From: Microthyrium microscopicum
Lineage: Eukaryota; Ascomycota; Dothideomycetes; Microthyriales; Microthyriaceae
Length of the DNA: 64,000 bases
NCBI GenBank assembly: GCA_010405405.1
Contig: MU004238.1
Span: forward strand, 2,102,262 to 2,166,261
Direction of reading: 5' to 3'
Part shown: positions 1 through 11,150 of the stretch, in pieces
Numbering within the stretch: the first letter of the stretch is position 1
How the letters are laid out: every line of letters begins with the position of its first letter
The notes under the pieces: generated by a model
The model's database searches: none
Seen by the model: only the letters and a program-made list of their open reading frames with translations
What the model was told of the DNA's origin: nothing
Made by a program: the position numbers and the translations under genes

Positions 1-805
1 CTTGTCCAGAAATTTTGGTAAGCTCTGACTGAGGGATGCCAGCTTCGCGATATGTGGCAATGATTTGCAACGCCTGAAACTCCATGCTAGGGACGATTTT
101 TGGGTTGGGATCAGAATTTGCCAGCGCAAGCCAGATGCGTTTCTCGGTTGTATAGATCCGAATATGAGGATTTAGTAAGGTTTCGGATTCTGGATCTTCC
201 GGGCGATTTTGAGCTTCTACAGATTGAAGCTGGGTGAAGGAGAGATGATTGAGAGCACCATCCTTGCCAATGACAAAGTCGTCGCCCTCTTGGAGCCATT
301 TCCAGACCCGAGACAAGAAATCAATGTCATCTTCGAGAGAATCAGAAGGTGAATTTAGATTGTTTGTGTCGTGAATTTTGTAGAACTGAACAACAAAGTT
401 CTTGAATTGTTTAGTGGTGACGCCTATAATTTAGGATTAGCACATTTAGTCTCAAAGAATGGTTTCAACCGAGCACAAATGAGATGCATGCCCCCAACCC
501 GTCCAATATCTGTCAACGACTAGAAGAAGCGTATACGCTACTTCTCATCGTAATCGATATTCAAACCAATCTTGTACGCACTCGTTGGAAAACAAAACAC
601 TCTAAACCAGAGCGTTGTACATAAGAGCCAGCGAAGCTGATGGGGCACGCCAGCCTTATGCCGACGACGTAGGTTGAAAAGCGACCAATAAAAAGGTACG
701 CAGGGGAATGAGCAACAAGTTCTTACCTTGAGGGCCGTGGATAGCGATTTCGTTTAAGACATGTTCGAGAAGTCGATCCAAACTGGCCTGAAAAGGCGGC
801 GCCAT
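1..805 (-). CDS. TFC3: TFIIIC B-block-binding subunit (Tfc3/Sfc3-like), 5' part, runs off left edge
   Basis: Two exons are visible: 805..727 and 423..1, joined across a 303-bp GT..AG intron (726..424); the frame stays open to the edge. The start codon at 805 opens a protein beginning MAPPFQASLDRLLEHVLNEI. The second exon begins GVTTKQF and later carries a winged-helix stretch MEFQALQIIATYREAGIPQS followed by KISGQ. In the fungal family this module is followed by a conserved TGQDxRS motif. The family is the largest subunit of RNA polymerase III factor TFIIIC, which binds the B-box of tRNA genes in the nucleus. About 167 residues of a protein that normally exceeds 1,500 are in the window. The intron is long for this locus, so the first exon join is the least certain part. 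Confidence 0.8.
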
Positions 806-1505
806 GGCGGGGTATACTTTTCAGCAATGATAGTATCGTGTAGATGTCCAAGGCGAGGGATGGAAAAGTGGTGGGAGCGGTGTTCGAACAGCCGTGCTGG
901 TGTTGAGTGTCGAGGGTGTAGGCAAAGGTGGTGGAATAAGTTTCGGTAAAGTTGCTAGAGGATGCGAGGCTAACTTTTAATTCGGTACTAAGGTGGGGTG
1001 TTGAGTGGGCTGGTCCGTGTGCCTTCCCTGTTGGGTCATTCAAGACGTGCTTGCCTAGTTTCCGGTTCGAACTTCGTTCCGGTACTGCACCTTCCAAGTC
1101 AATATTGAAGGATGAAAACAGATGTCGAGTAATTCTGGGCTATTGGTTGTACTTTGGATTTCTGTAGTATTTTGATGCTTTGGAATTGCGAACCTTGGGT
1201 GGCATGGTTTTGGCCCTTTTGGGTCCTGCGAGGCTGTGACTTCAACATATGTCATCGTACCACAACTGAGTTACTTTGAACAGAGTTGACAACGATCTCC
1301 CATCACTTACGAAGTCTCCCATCGCAAGTCGAAAAAGGCGGATGCTATTGTTCCCAGGGCATCCGCTGCTAGGTCGAACAATTCACTAAGGATAAGCGTA
1401 AGGAGTATAACTTGCCTGCATGATAGGCCCATGATTACAGTGGGCGGTTGATAGAGTGCCTTCGTACCGAAGACTTCCTCATTATAGATTTGTAGCTTCA
1501 AATAT
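806..1505. other. Intergenic region, TFC3 upstream / P450 downstream
   Basis: This holds the presumed promoter of the TFC3-like gene and the 3' flank of the P450 gene. Short ORFs occur on both strands, but none has recognisable protein character or convincing splice context. I see no RNA gene. Confidence 0.6.
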
Positions 1506-3199
1506 CTATTCTGACAGAAAGGTAAAGCCCAAGATCAGCTTGTCACCTTTCGGAGTGGCCATCATATCATCTAGCTGTTCAATCCCTTCATCATCGATTA
1601 TCGTAGTCTCGTAATTCGTATATATTGCAGCCAGTACAAGCTTGAGGACTATTCCATCATGTTAGCAAGCCGCAAGACTACCCATAGAGTCGCATGAAAC
1701 TTACCAAGAAGTGTAAAGTTGTTCCCAACACACATCCTGCCTCCACTTCCAAAGACCCAGAACCATCGCCGCATATCATTACCTCCTTCGCGTTCAACGT
1801 CTTTCTCATCGCTATCATTCTTCGGCATCCATCTCTTTGGCTTCCACTTGTCTGCCTCAGGATAGATATCTTCATTCCGATGCATGGAATACGGCGAAGC
1901 ACTGATCGTTATGCCAGCAGGTATAAAGTACCCATCAACCGTCGTACCTCCCTCCGGCACCATACGCCGCTGAGGACCAGGAGCCGGAGCATTAAGCCTC
2001 AACGTCTCATGAATAACCGCATCCAACCTCGGCAATCCATCCAACGCCCTCACATTCTCCGTCGAAAACGCCGTCTCATTCGGCAACGGATACTTGAACG
2101 TCTTCCCCAGTCCCAACAACTCCTTCCTCAACGCCTTCTGCACCAACGGCGTCCTCGACAGATGCCACATCGCATACGTAAGCGCAATACCAATACCCTC
2201 CCTCCCAGCCTCAATATTATCCAACAACTCCGACGCAACCAACAACTCCGTCTCCTTCTCCGACTGTGTCCCCTCAATCTTCGGAATCGTCTCTCGTAGC
2301 TGCGCATATACGACCGGAAACGTCTCAATCTGATCATCCTTAACAACCACCCTTCCCTCCAGCGCCAAAAACGCTTCCGTCCGTCGACACATATCCAAAC
2401 ACATATCCTCCAAGTCCTTCGTCGCAGCCTCCTTCCCCCTGAGCTGACGAAACTTCCTCTTCGCAGTCTCCAAATACTCCTTCCGCGCTGTCTCCCGCCC
2501 AGTCCTCACAATATCAATGCCATTCGCAGTCCCCATCTCATACGAGCTAATAAATTCCGCCCCCAACGCACACCCCATCTCGTACACATCACACCCCTCG
2601 CCTGCCAAATTCGTCAATGCGATGGCCGGCAGAAACCGTCGAAACAACAACACAGCCGCCATGGCCCGAAAGTCCTCCGATCTCAACAAATAGCTCTTCG
2701 AGTAAATATTAGACACCATACGTTTTCTCCGCGCATGCGACGCGCCATCGAATAACGTAACCAGGTTCGGCGTGCCATTATAATTCGCAAAAGCAAGAAA
2801 CCACGCCGTCCGCTCAAAGCCGCCCGTATATATCTTCCTCAAGCCATCGAGGGAGGCGACGGAGACTTCGTTGGGAGCGAGTTGGATTATGGGCCCGTGG
2901 GCTTTGTGCGCGGCGGCGATGGTGCGGGATTCGTAGCCGGTGCGGCGTTTGTAGGTGATCCAGAGGGGTGTGAGGGAGGAGGTAAAGTGGGCGGCGGGGA
3001 GCTTGGAGAGCGGTGAGAGGAAGGCTGGGTAGATGATGTAGTTGTAGATGAGATAGCTAAAAGCTAGAAGGAATACTGTGGATGAGAGGGGAGTGAGGGT
3101 GATAGAGCCCCATTCTATCATTTTGATGTTGTTGGCGAGGAAGTTGGAGAGAGATTGATATTGATCTTGGAGTAGAAAGGTGAGGTCAAGCCCCCACAT
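1506..3199 (-). CDS. Cytochrome P450 monooxygenase, membrane-anchored
   Basis: Exon 1 is 3199..1705 and exon 2 is 1648..1506, with a 56-bp intron (1704..1649); the product is 545 aa. Without splicing the frame would end early and lose the usual C-terminal KLVLAAIY..PKGDKLIL stretch. An N-terminal hydrophobic segment (about residues 36-55) should anchor it in the ER, followed by a proline hinge. The K-helix ExxR is E398-T-L-R401, a PxRW segment lies near 455, and the haem loop FGSGGRMCVG places the haem-ligand Cys at about 490. Oddity: the oxygen-binding I-helix reads AGREG (331-335) where AGx(D/E)T is usual, so the conserved Thr is missing. The substrate is unknown. The start lies 136 bp from the end of the decayed TIR element, so its promoter may have been disturbed. 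A downstream Met (residue 27) is an alternative start. Confidence 0.9.
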
Positions 3200-3334
3200 T
3201 TAAATGGCAGGTTTTCTTGGAATTTTTCGCTGGGGTCATGTCATATCTTGTTTATTTATTGATTTTAGTAATGAGAATGCTTAGTAAATTATGTTTTCTT
3301 CGCTCAAATGGGCAAAATTTGTCGCTGTTATTTG

Positions 3335-3353
3335 CATTAGCGGCGGTCTATGG
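3335..3353 (+). repeat. Left terminal inverted repeat
   Basis: Nineteen bases match the right end perfectly as a reverse complement. A weaker inner block (tggtggtt, then aacggttacg, ending near 3393) also matches. The repeat is GC-balanced, unlike the interior, so it largely escaped RIP. Confidence 0.85.
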
Positions 3354-3492
3354 GCCTGGAGAACGGTTAGCTGGTGGTTGAGGAACGGTTACGTAAGCTT
3401 GACGTTTACGCTATAATAACGGTTAATACTCCAACGGATTTCGCAAACATGCTAAGTAATAACCGTTTAAAGCTAATAACGGTTTGTAATAG

Positions 3493-3519
3493 TAAACGTT
3501 TATAAATAATAAACGTTTA
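3493..3519. repeat. Left subterminal palindromes TAAACGTTTA (2 copies)
   Basis: Perfect 10-bp palindromes lie at 3493-3502 and 3510-3519, with related acgttta and aacggtta motifs between 3360 and 3490. Clustered subterminal motifs of this kind are transposase-binding sites in several DNA transposon families; that role is inferred here. Confidence 0.65.
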
Positions 3520-6098
3520 GCGCCTTACAAACGCTTAATAAGCTAAATTTTAGACTAACTAGATTTCCTCAATACAACGCTTAAATTTACCCTACCACGC
3601 TCTAGCGCTACTACCCTACTTACTTATACTAATTAATAAATTAAGATTAGGATAAGTAATTATATTCTACTCTACTACTATACCTTATAGCCATTACATT
3701 ATATTCCACTATATTACATAATACTATAATTAATTTAATTATAGTATCATATAATATGCTAAATCCCTACTCTAGAACCCCTTTCCATACTCTTAGACCT
3801 CCCTAAATTTTAATTACTACTAACAACCCCTTCTTCTCTCCTTTTAGACCTCTTAATACTATAGTAAGATAGTAATAGCTCTAGAGTATATAAGGATAGC
3901 TATAAAGGATAGTATCTTTATTATTATATAGTTAGAAGTAAGCTAGTTAAAAGAGATCCTACTTATAAGCTAGCGTACTATAAAGTTTAAGGGTTAAAGG
4001 AAATACTACTTACTATCTAGGCGTTTTAGACTAGATCTTCATTAGAGCTCCTCTCGTAGAGTAATATAGCCTTTAGAATTAAAGGTAATAGAATAAAACA
4101 TTAAATTAAAAAGACGAGCAATTTTAGAAAGTTCGTAAAGTAATTTAAATAAATAGAAATAAATCTCTAGATTCTGGCAAGTATAGCAATATAAATATTA
4201 TATCTAGCTAATAGCAAGAAGCTAAGCAATTAGTTAGTAATGTCTTATATTATAAGACACTTTAACTATCTAAGGTCTATAGCAACTACTACTAGAAACT
4301 CCTAAAAAGTAGATAATATAAATTAGACGATTATAAAGAACAAAGATCTTAAAAAGATAGAACTCATAGACCTTTATAAGTTAAGTAACAACTACTATTA
4401 GTTAGGCTTTGCCTTAAGGAGGTTATACTATAGATACTATAAATAAAGCGTTAGAAATAATTAAAATTAGTATAGAAAGTAAGAGAGAACTTATCTAAAT
4501 ATGCTCTATAAGTTTAAGATATTTATAATTAAAGCCTATAGAGTTATGGTTAGTAGTTATAATTAGGTTAATATAGAATATATATATTTTACCATATAGT
4601 TAAAGAACTAATAACTAGTAACAGCTCTAGAAGTATTATTTAGTAAGAGGAGACGTAGTTTATTATATATAACTTACCTTTATAATCTAGAAGCTTTCAT
4701 TATATAGGACTTTCTACTATTATACTTAGTTAGTTAGGTATTTAAATTACTCTATGTTACTAATATATATAGGTATAAGGATCAAACTAAATAGCTTTAG
4801 AATAGAGTAAACTAAAGAGAAGGCTCTAAGCAACGTTATAAAGATCTTAAGGTATAATTGCGAGTAAGGATAGTACTATAAGGCTCTATAATAGAGGTTA
4901 GTATTGCTTTATACTAAATAGGACATACTTATAAATAGCTATCTAGTAACGTTAAAAAGACCTATTAAAACATTATTAGCTATATCATATTAGTACAAAT
5001 AATATACCTTTTAAATTTAAAGTATGCTAGTTAATAGATAGTACTATAATTTATTAATATCTAATTAATATAGAGTAGCTAAAAAGATATAATATCTAGT
5101 ACTTATATCTTATAAAAGCAATGTGGCATAGCTTTTCTATATATATAGAAAGATAGGTTAGCTTTATAAGAGTATATATAGTATTAATTTATATATATAT
5201 AGTGCCTTAGGTATAAGCCTACTACTATAAGAGAGAGTCTATAAAATATATTAATTTTAGTATATATAACTGCCTAGAGTAGCTAGTAATAGATTAAGAA
5301 ATACTTAAGTAGTACTAGAGTACTTAGATAAGGTACTATTATCTATAAAGGTTAGTTAGGATATTAATATAGCTATTAGAGGACTTAATAGTATAAAAGA
5401 CGTATAGGTCCTTATAGAGTAGAAATTAACTTATCTACGAGTATATCTTAATTACTTAGATAAGTCTTAATATAAATTAAAATGCCACTAAGGATTAGAA
5501 CGTTAAGAATAAATAGAATTTAATAAAAAAGAGGAGATAGAAGATAAAATAAAGTTAGATTTAGAGGCAAGTAGATAGGTGTGCTAGAAAATTTTTAGAT
5601 AGAAAGAGTAACTACGCTATGCAGATAACTCTAATTTCGTTACTTTAATATATTTAGGTTAGATTTAATGCTCTTTATAATAGTTTAGACTATTTAATTA
5701 GTAATAATACTTGTTTTTTCTATCTAGATTAACCTAAAGACGATTAAAAGCAGCTAATTGCTATATATTTTAGCCTACCATAGGGCCTATTATTAACTTT
5801 CCTTTCTACAAACTACTCTATTATATTACTATTATATATTAAACTACAATATATTTATAAGACTATAGTTAAACGTAAATAACATAATATTATTATCTTA
5901 ATACTTTTTTTAACTATATTAGGAATTCTATTAATACCTAGGGGTCGTAGCACTACTATACTTTATATAAAGCTAAAGTCCTAGTTAATATATAGATAAC
6001 CTTATATCTTTACATTGCTATTAGATAGTTCTAAGCATAAATTGTCTTTAGTCTTAAATAGTAGAAAGTATAAGAAAGTTAAAGAGACATTTTAAAGA

Positions 6099-6660
6099 CT
6101 AATAATCTTAGTTATAGCGTTACCTTAGTTATTAAATTGTTAGCGTAGAATAGCATAACTAGTAATAGGATTAACTTTATTAGTAGCCTTAAGAACTTTA
6201 ATAGAGAAAAAGACATAAGGGTACTTAAAGGCTAGATTATAAATAAGTACTTATTTAATAATGCTATACTTTATACTATAGTAAAGAACTCTATCTCTAC
6301 AACTAAAGATTATATAACGCTTAGATTACCTAAACACTATTAGTTATAATATATAGCTATTAAAGATGCTAAAGTACTTATAGATTAGTAAAGGAGATAG
6401 ATTTACTTTAATATAGAGTCTTAAGAGGATTAAAGTATATACTACGCTTCTTATAGTTAGTCTCATATGCTTTAACTAGTTAGTCTTTAATTAGAAGCTA
6501 GCCTAGATTAGCTATATTAGTATAATAAAGAAGATTATAGTCTTATTAAGTAGACTCTTATATTAGTGCTAGTAATACCTTAATAGCATGATGATTGTTA
6601 GTCGTTATAATATTACTTTTAAAGATCTATCTATACTTTATAACTTTAACTAAGTTAATA
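6099..6660 (+). pseudogene. Unidentified degenerate reading frame inside the TIR element
   Basis: One plus-strand frame stays protein-like for about 185 codons, interrupted almost only by TAG and TAA at positions where RIP would convert Gln or Trp codons. Open pieces include NKYLFNNAILYTIVKNSIST and, later, IYFNIES, IYYASYS and LILVLVIP. I do not recognise the family. A function in transposition or as cargo cannot be told apart. Confidence 0.45.
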
Positions 6661-9434
6661 TATGACTATTATTTAGACTTTAGGAGAAGATAAGCAAAGA
6701 TAATTAGCTTCTCTATATAGAGATCTTAGAGTATCTATATAATATAAGGCGCAATATTTTGTATAGCGCTATTTAGTATAAAGTATAAAGAATGCTACTT
6801 AGCTTTATAAATTAATAGATCTTAATTAGAATTACGCTTATTTATTTTGTAAATTATATCTTTCTAGTTATAATGCTACTTCTTACTAATAAATATAGTA
6901 ATATTACTAGAGTTAATATACTATTTAATAATTATATTACTATATAGTCCTATATAAAAGTTAGGACGCGATTTAACTTTATGATACTTTGTAGCCTTAA
7001 TAAAATTTAGCTTAATAACTACTAGCTTATTTGCTCTAGTACTTATAGGTATAGGTAGAGGGAACATAAAAGATAGTAAAATAGCGCTAGGTAATAGTAT
7101 AGAAGTGCTAGCACTAGGAGCAAGACTTATACTACGACTATAGCTTCCTACTTAATTAGTAGAATAGCTAAAGCTATAAGGATTAGTAGTATAGGTAAGA
7201 GCTATAGCTTTATAAATCTTCTACTAGTATAGATAAGCTTTAATCATTATATTATAAAAGTTCTAATAATCATTATAGCTAATGCGGTTAGTAAGATGTA
7301 GTAGATTTAATTTTGTAATGACTAAGAAGATATAGGCTATAATAGCTTTAGTGAGGATATCTCTATATATATAGTAACCTAGATTAATCTCGTCTTAAAC
7401 TAGTAGTAAGAACTCTAAGACTACTATAAAGCAAAAGAATCAATTAAGATAATCTATACGTAACTATAGACGGCTTATGCCTACTATAATAATTAACTAA
7501 CGACTATATTCTTAAAGTATATAACTACCTAAGTAATAAATAGGGTTCTAGATATAACTTTAGCTTATAGGAGATAAGAAGGATTTAAGGGCATTACTAT
7601 ATACTAACTAGCTTAATAAAAGAAGCATTCTATTTAGAAAGTAGTTATAGAGAAGGTTTGTTAGGCTATTAAGCTTAGAGTAGGCTAGGTCTAATAGCTA
7701 AGAGGTTATAAGATCTAGCATAGGCATAAGTTAAGAGATTACGACTTAAGATAGGATTTATAGTCTTAAAGTAGTAAAATATACGCCCTAAGCACTAGTT
7801 TCTAGGAATACTATATATTCTTATATCTAAATAATCTTATCATAATAGTGACCTTAATATATCGTATTAAACTTAATATTATTATGTTCCTAAGCCTTAA
7901 TATTATAGAAATAATACGCCTTAGTAGAACTAAGTACTTAAAAACTAGAGTTCTAATGCTATTAAAGCATATTGCTAAGAAGGTAATAAACCATAATACA
8001 TAATCTAAAGTTATTACTATTTACATCTTTTATAATAACTCTATGTTTAAGGGCTATAAAGTAATAAATAATAGTATCTATAATGCTATTCATCTTACTA
8101 CTATGTAGGCCTAATGTAAATAGAAGAACGTTAGCCTATTATAATTATTCTATAAATAAGAGACTAGCTAGTATAAAATAGAAGCTAGTTATAGTATGAT
8201 GCATATTTTAATATAAACTAAATCTATCTATAAAAAGATTAATAAGAATTAATTATATTAGTATGTCTAATAAGTAATAATTCTTCTTAAGGAACTTGTA
8301 GCTATAGTAATAGATCTTAAGCTCTATGCGTAGAATAGTACATTAGAAGTATAAGTATAAGCTATGCTTAGGATAATAGATTTAATACATAAACGTGCTA
8401 TTAAGACTAAAGACTAGCTAAACTACTTGCTCTTAGCTATGACGAGGAACTAGAAGAGGAATATTAAGACTAAATTTATTATTAAAATAGAAACGTCTAG
8501 TAGGTAATGCTTTAACTAAAGTATAAATAGCGACATTTACTAGTACGTAGATAATAGTAGTGTTATAAATAAACTACTCTAGTTTGCTAGTAGTAATTTT
8601 TAGTAAGAATAGTCTATAAGCTAGAAGACTATTATTATCTTAGCTAATATTAAGAACGCCTAATTTAGGCTCTAACAAGTAGGTCTTCTTTTTAGTATTA
8701 TACTTAGACTTTAGTTACTAAATACTTTTGTTATAGGCTTTAACTTAGATATATTAAGCTACTAATATTAAGAAGGTTTATTAATTATTACTATAAGTCT
8801 AAATTATAGACCTATAGATAAGCTCTTTAACCTTAAGAATTAGAGTACTAGCTAGATATTTAAAATTAGTAGTAGTACGAAAGTCTTTACTAAAAGTAAC
8901 AACAAGTTCTATATAGCTTTAACTAGGTCTATCGCTAGAATAAACGTTATAATTTACTTTATAATAAGCACAATAAAATATAATTACGTTAGAAGGGAAG
9001 ACTAGACGAGCTTTAACCTTATTTAATAGATTTATAAGCTTAATTACGTCCCTAGAAGTAGCATAAATTAATAAGGCCTAGGCATCCCTATGCTATAGTT
9101 CTTATAGTTTATCTACGAACTTAGCTATACCTATATAAAGCTTTTTACGCATTTCTAGGCTTTTTGTAATAGTAGCAAAAAGATTAATTAGATTAATAAA
9201 ATATATATAATTAGGCAGAGGAGCTTATTGCTTATTCTTTTATTTTAACTACTAGGTTAGAAGTTTAGTTTAATTTAACTCTAGCTTTATATAGCAAAGC
9301 TAGAAAACTAGAATATGCTTATTAACGTGTTACTTTAATATACCTAGTATTATAGGAAGAGATTTAAGCTTAGGAATAATACAATGTTTAAGTAGCTTAA
9401 GTATAGTAAGTAAGCTAAGATAGTTTTAATAAGA

Positions 9435-9785
9435 CAATCTAGCGTCCTTAACCTATAATCCTATAGCTAACTTAAATTTAGTAATCTTATAAGTTATAAA
9501 ACTATAGAGATAAGGTAATAGTTTAGATAGATTATCTTTAATAGGCATACGTCCTAGTAGAGTCTCCTTATTAGAGGTACCTAGAGTAATAGGCTTAATT
9601 TCTTTGTCCTTATTATTAGAAAGATTATTATACGTAGCATTAAGGTTAGTAATCTTTGCTAGCTCTTAAATAGTAGATTTATCTAAAGTCATAAGATTAC
9701 CTAAGTCTTTAACCGCTAGGTCATTAATCTTCTTAATAGATAAGCCTTATAGCTCATTAAGCTAAGAAATAATCTAATCTAAATT
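9435..9785 (-). pseudogene. Unidentified degenerate helical reading frame, minus strand
   Basis: A minus-strand frame of about 115 codons has only a few internal stops. It is rich in Leu, Lys, Asn and Ile, and looks alpha-helical (for example KETLLGRMPIKDNLSKLLPY). Its strand is opposite to the frame at 6.1-6.7 kb, so the element holds at least two genes, or two elements. No family is recognised. Confidence 0.4.
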
Positions 9786-10846
9786 CTAAGCAAAAATTAG
9801 TATAGAGAAGGGCTAAGGAGGAACTATACTTATAAGCTTTATAATATTAACTAGTTCTTTTTCTATGCTTTCTAATATACTATCTATAATATTATTATTA
9901 TCATTAAATAGAGGTTTATTATTATCTTCGCCTATAGGTATATTAATATTATTACTATCTATAAACATTAGCACGTTATTATCTTTATTATAAAGTTATA
10001 AATTAAAAGTAGAAAGCTAAGTTAGAGGTAGTATAATAGATACTACTAGTATATTTTAAAAACCTTACTAATACTTAGTAGGTAGAGGAGGCTACTTAAT
10101 AATTAGATAACTTTATTAAGACGCTATGCTAATAGTCTTAATAAGAAGATCTATAGGTTAAACTATATACTATAGTATAAGAGTTAGTATTAAAGCTCTA
10201 TAGGTAAGCCTAATCTAATTAACGCAACGCGACAAAAATTAACGACGTAGTATAAAAGATTAAGTTCTTAGCGATATATATACTATAGTATTATATAACA
10301 ATTAGAGTAAGTAGTTAATTATAAGTTAAATAATAGGATATTATCTTAATAATTAAAGACGAACGAGTTTAGTAGTAGTTATAGAGAAAGAGGTAGAGTA
10401 AAAGATTTTATAAGTAGTAGATGTAGGGTTTATAGTTTATACCCTACTAGTAAATCTTCTAACTATAAAGCTAGCATAGACTATAAATAGAGATCTCTAT
10501 ATATATTTCTAGATTAACTTTCATTTAATTATTTACGCTATTATAAATAATAAGTATAATCCTATAGTAAAAAATAAATAGAAAGTTAGAAGCTATATAA
10601 GAGACAAAGTATATATTTATATTACGTTTACGCATACTTATAATAGCTATATAATTATAGTTCTCTAATTATAAATATATTATACCTTTGCGTAGTATTT
10701 TAATATACTAGAATTTATAAAAGAGATAATAAGAAGCTAGTAATAACGTAAGACTTTATATATTTTAGTAAGTAGATATTATAAACATTATTTATAAACT
10801 TAAATAACTTACTTATATAAACTATAATTAATTGCCTATATATATA

Positions 10847-11150
10847 ATGTCTTCTCCTTTATAATTCCCTAAGTCTAGTAACTCCTCTCTACCTCTTCTA
10901 AGTAGTCTATTAAGCACTAGGGCTAGTTTAGCTAGACTAGGTCTAGGTTATCTAGATTTTATAGATCTTATAGCTATGTTTAATAGCGTACTAACTAGTA
11001 AGTATAAAGATTATAAAATTGTACTAGTAGTTAATTATTATAGCTATAGTAGCTATTACTCGCCTCTAAGAAGTAATGAACCTAGTGTTAGTTACCTTAT
11101 TATTACTAGTAGATATAGTAATTATGTTATTAAAAGCCTACGCGTTTAAA
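10847..11150 (+). pseudogene. Unidentified degenerate reading frame with ATG
   Basis: From an ATG at 10847 the frame meets one stop at codon 6, then is open for more than 90 codons, long for such AT-rich DNA. The open part is Ser/Leu-rich and then Tyr-rich (for example LARLGLGYLDFIDLIAMF). A second protein-like stretch rich in Glu and Lys follows in a shifted frame near 11150-11220, suggesting a frameshift or a lost intron. No family is recognised. Confidence 0.35.

Noticed and set aside
1050-1090. A ggttcgaac motif like the T-arm of a tRNA
   Set aside because: No matching A-box, anticodon arm or acceptor stem could be folded around it; the following bases do not pair.
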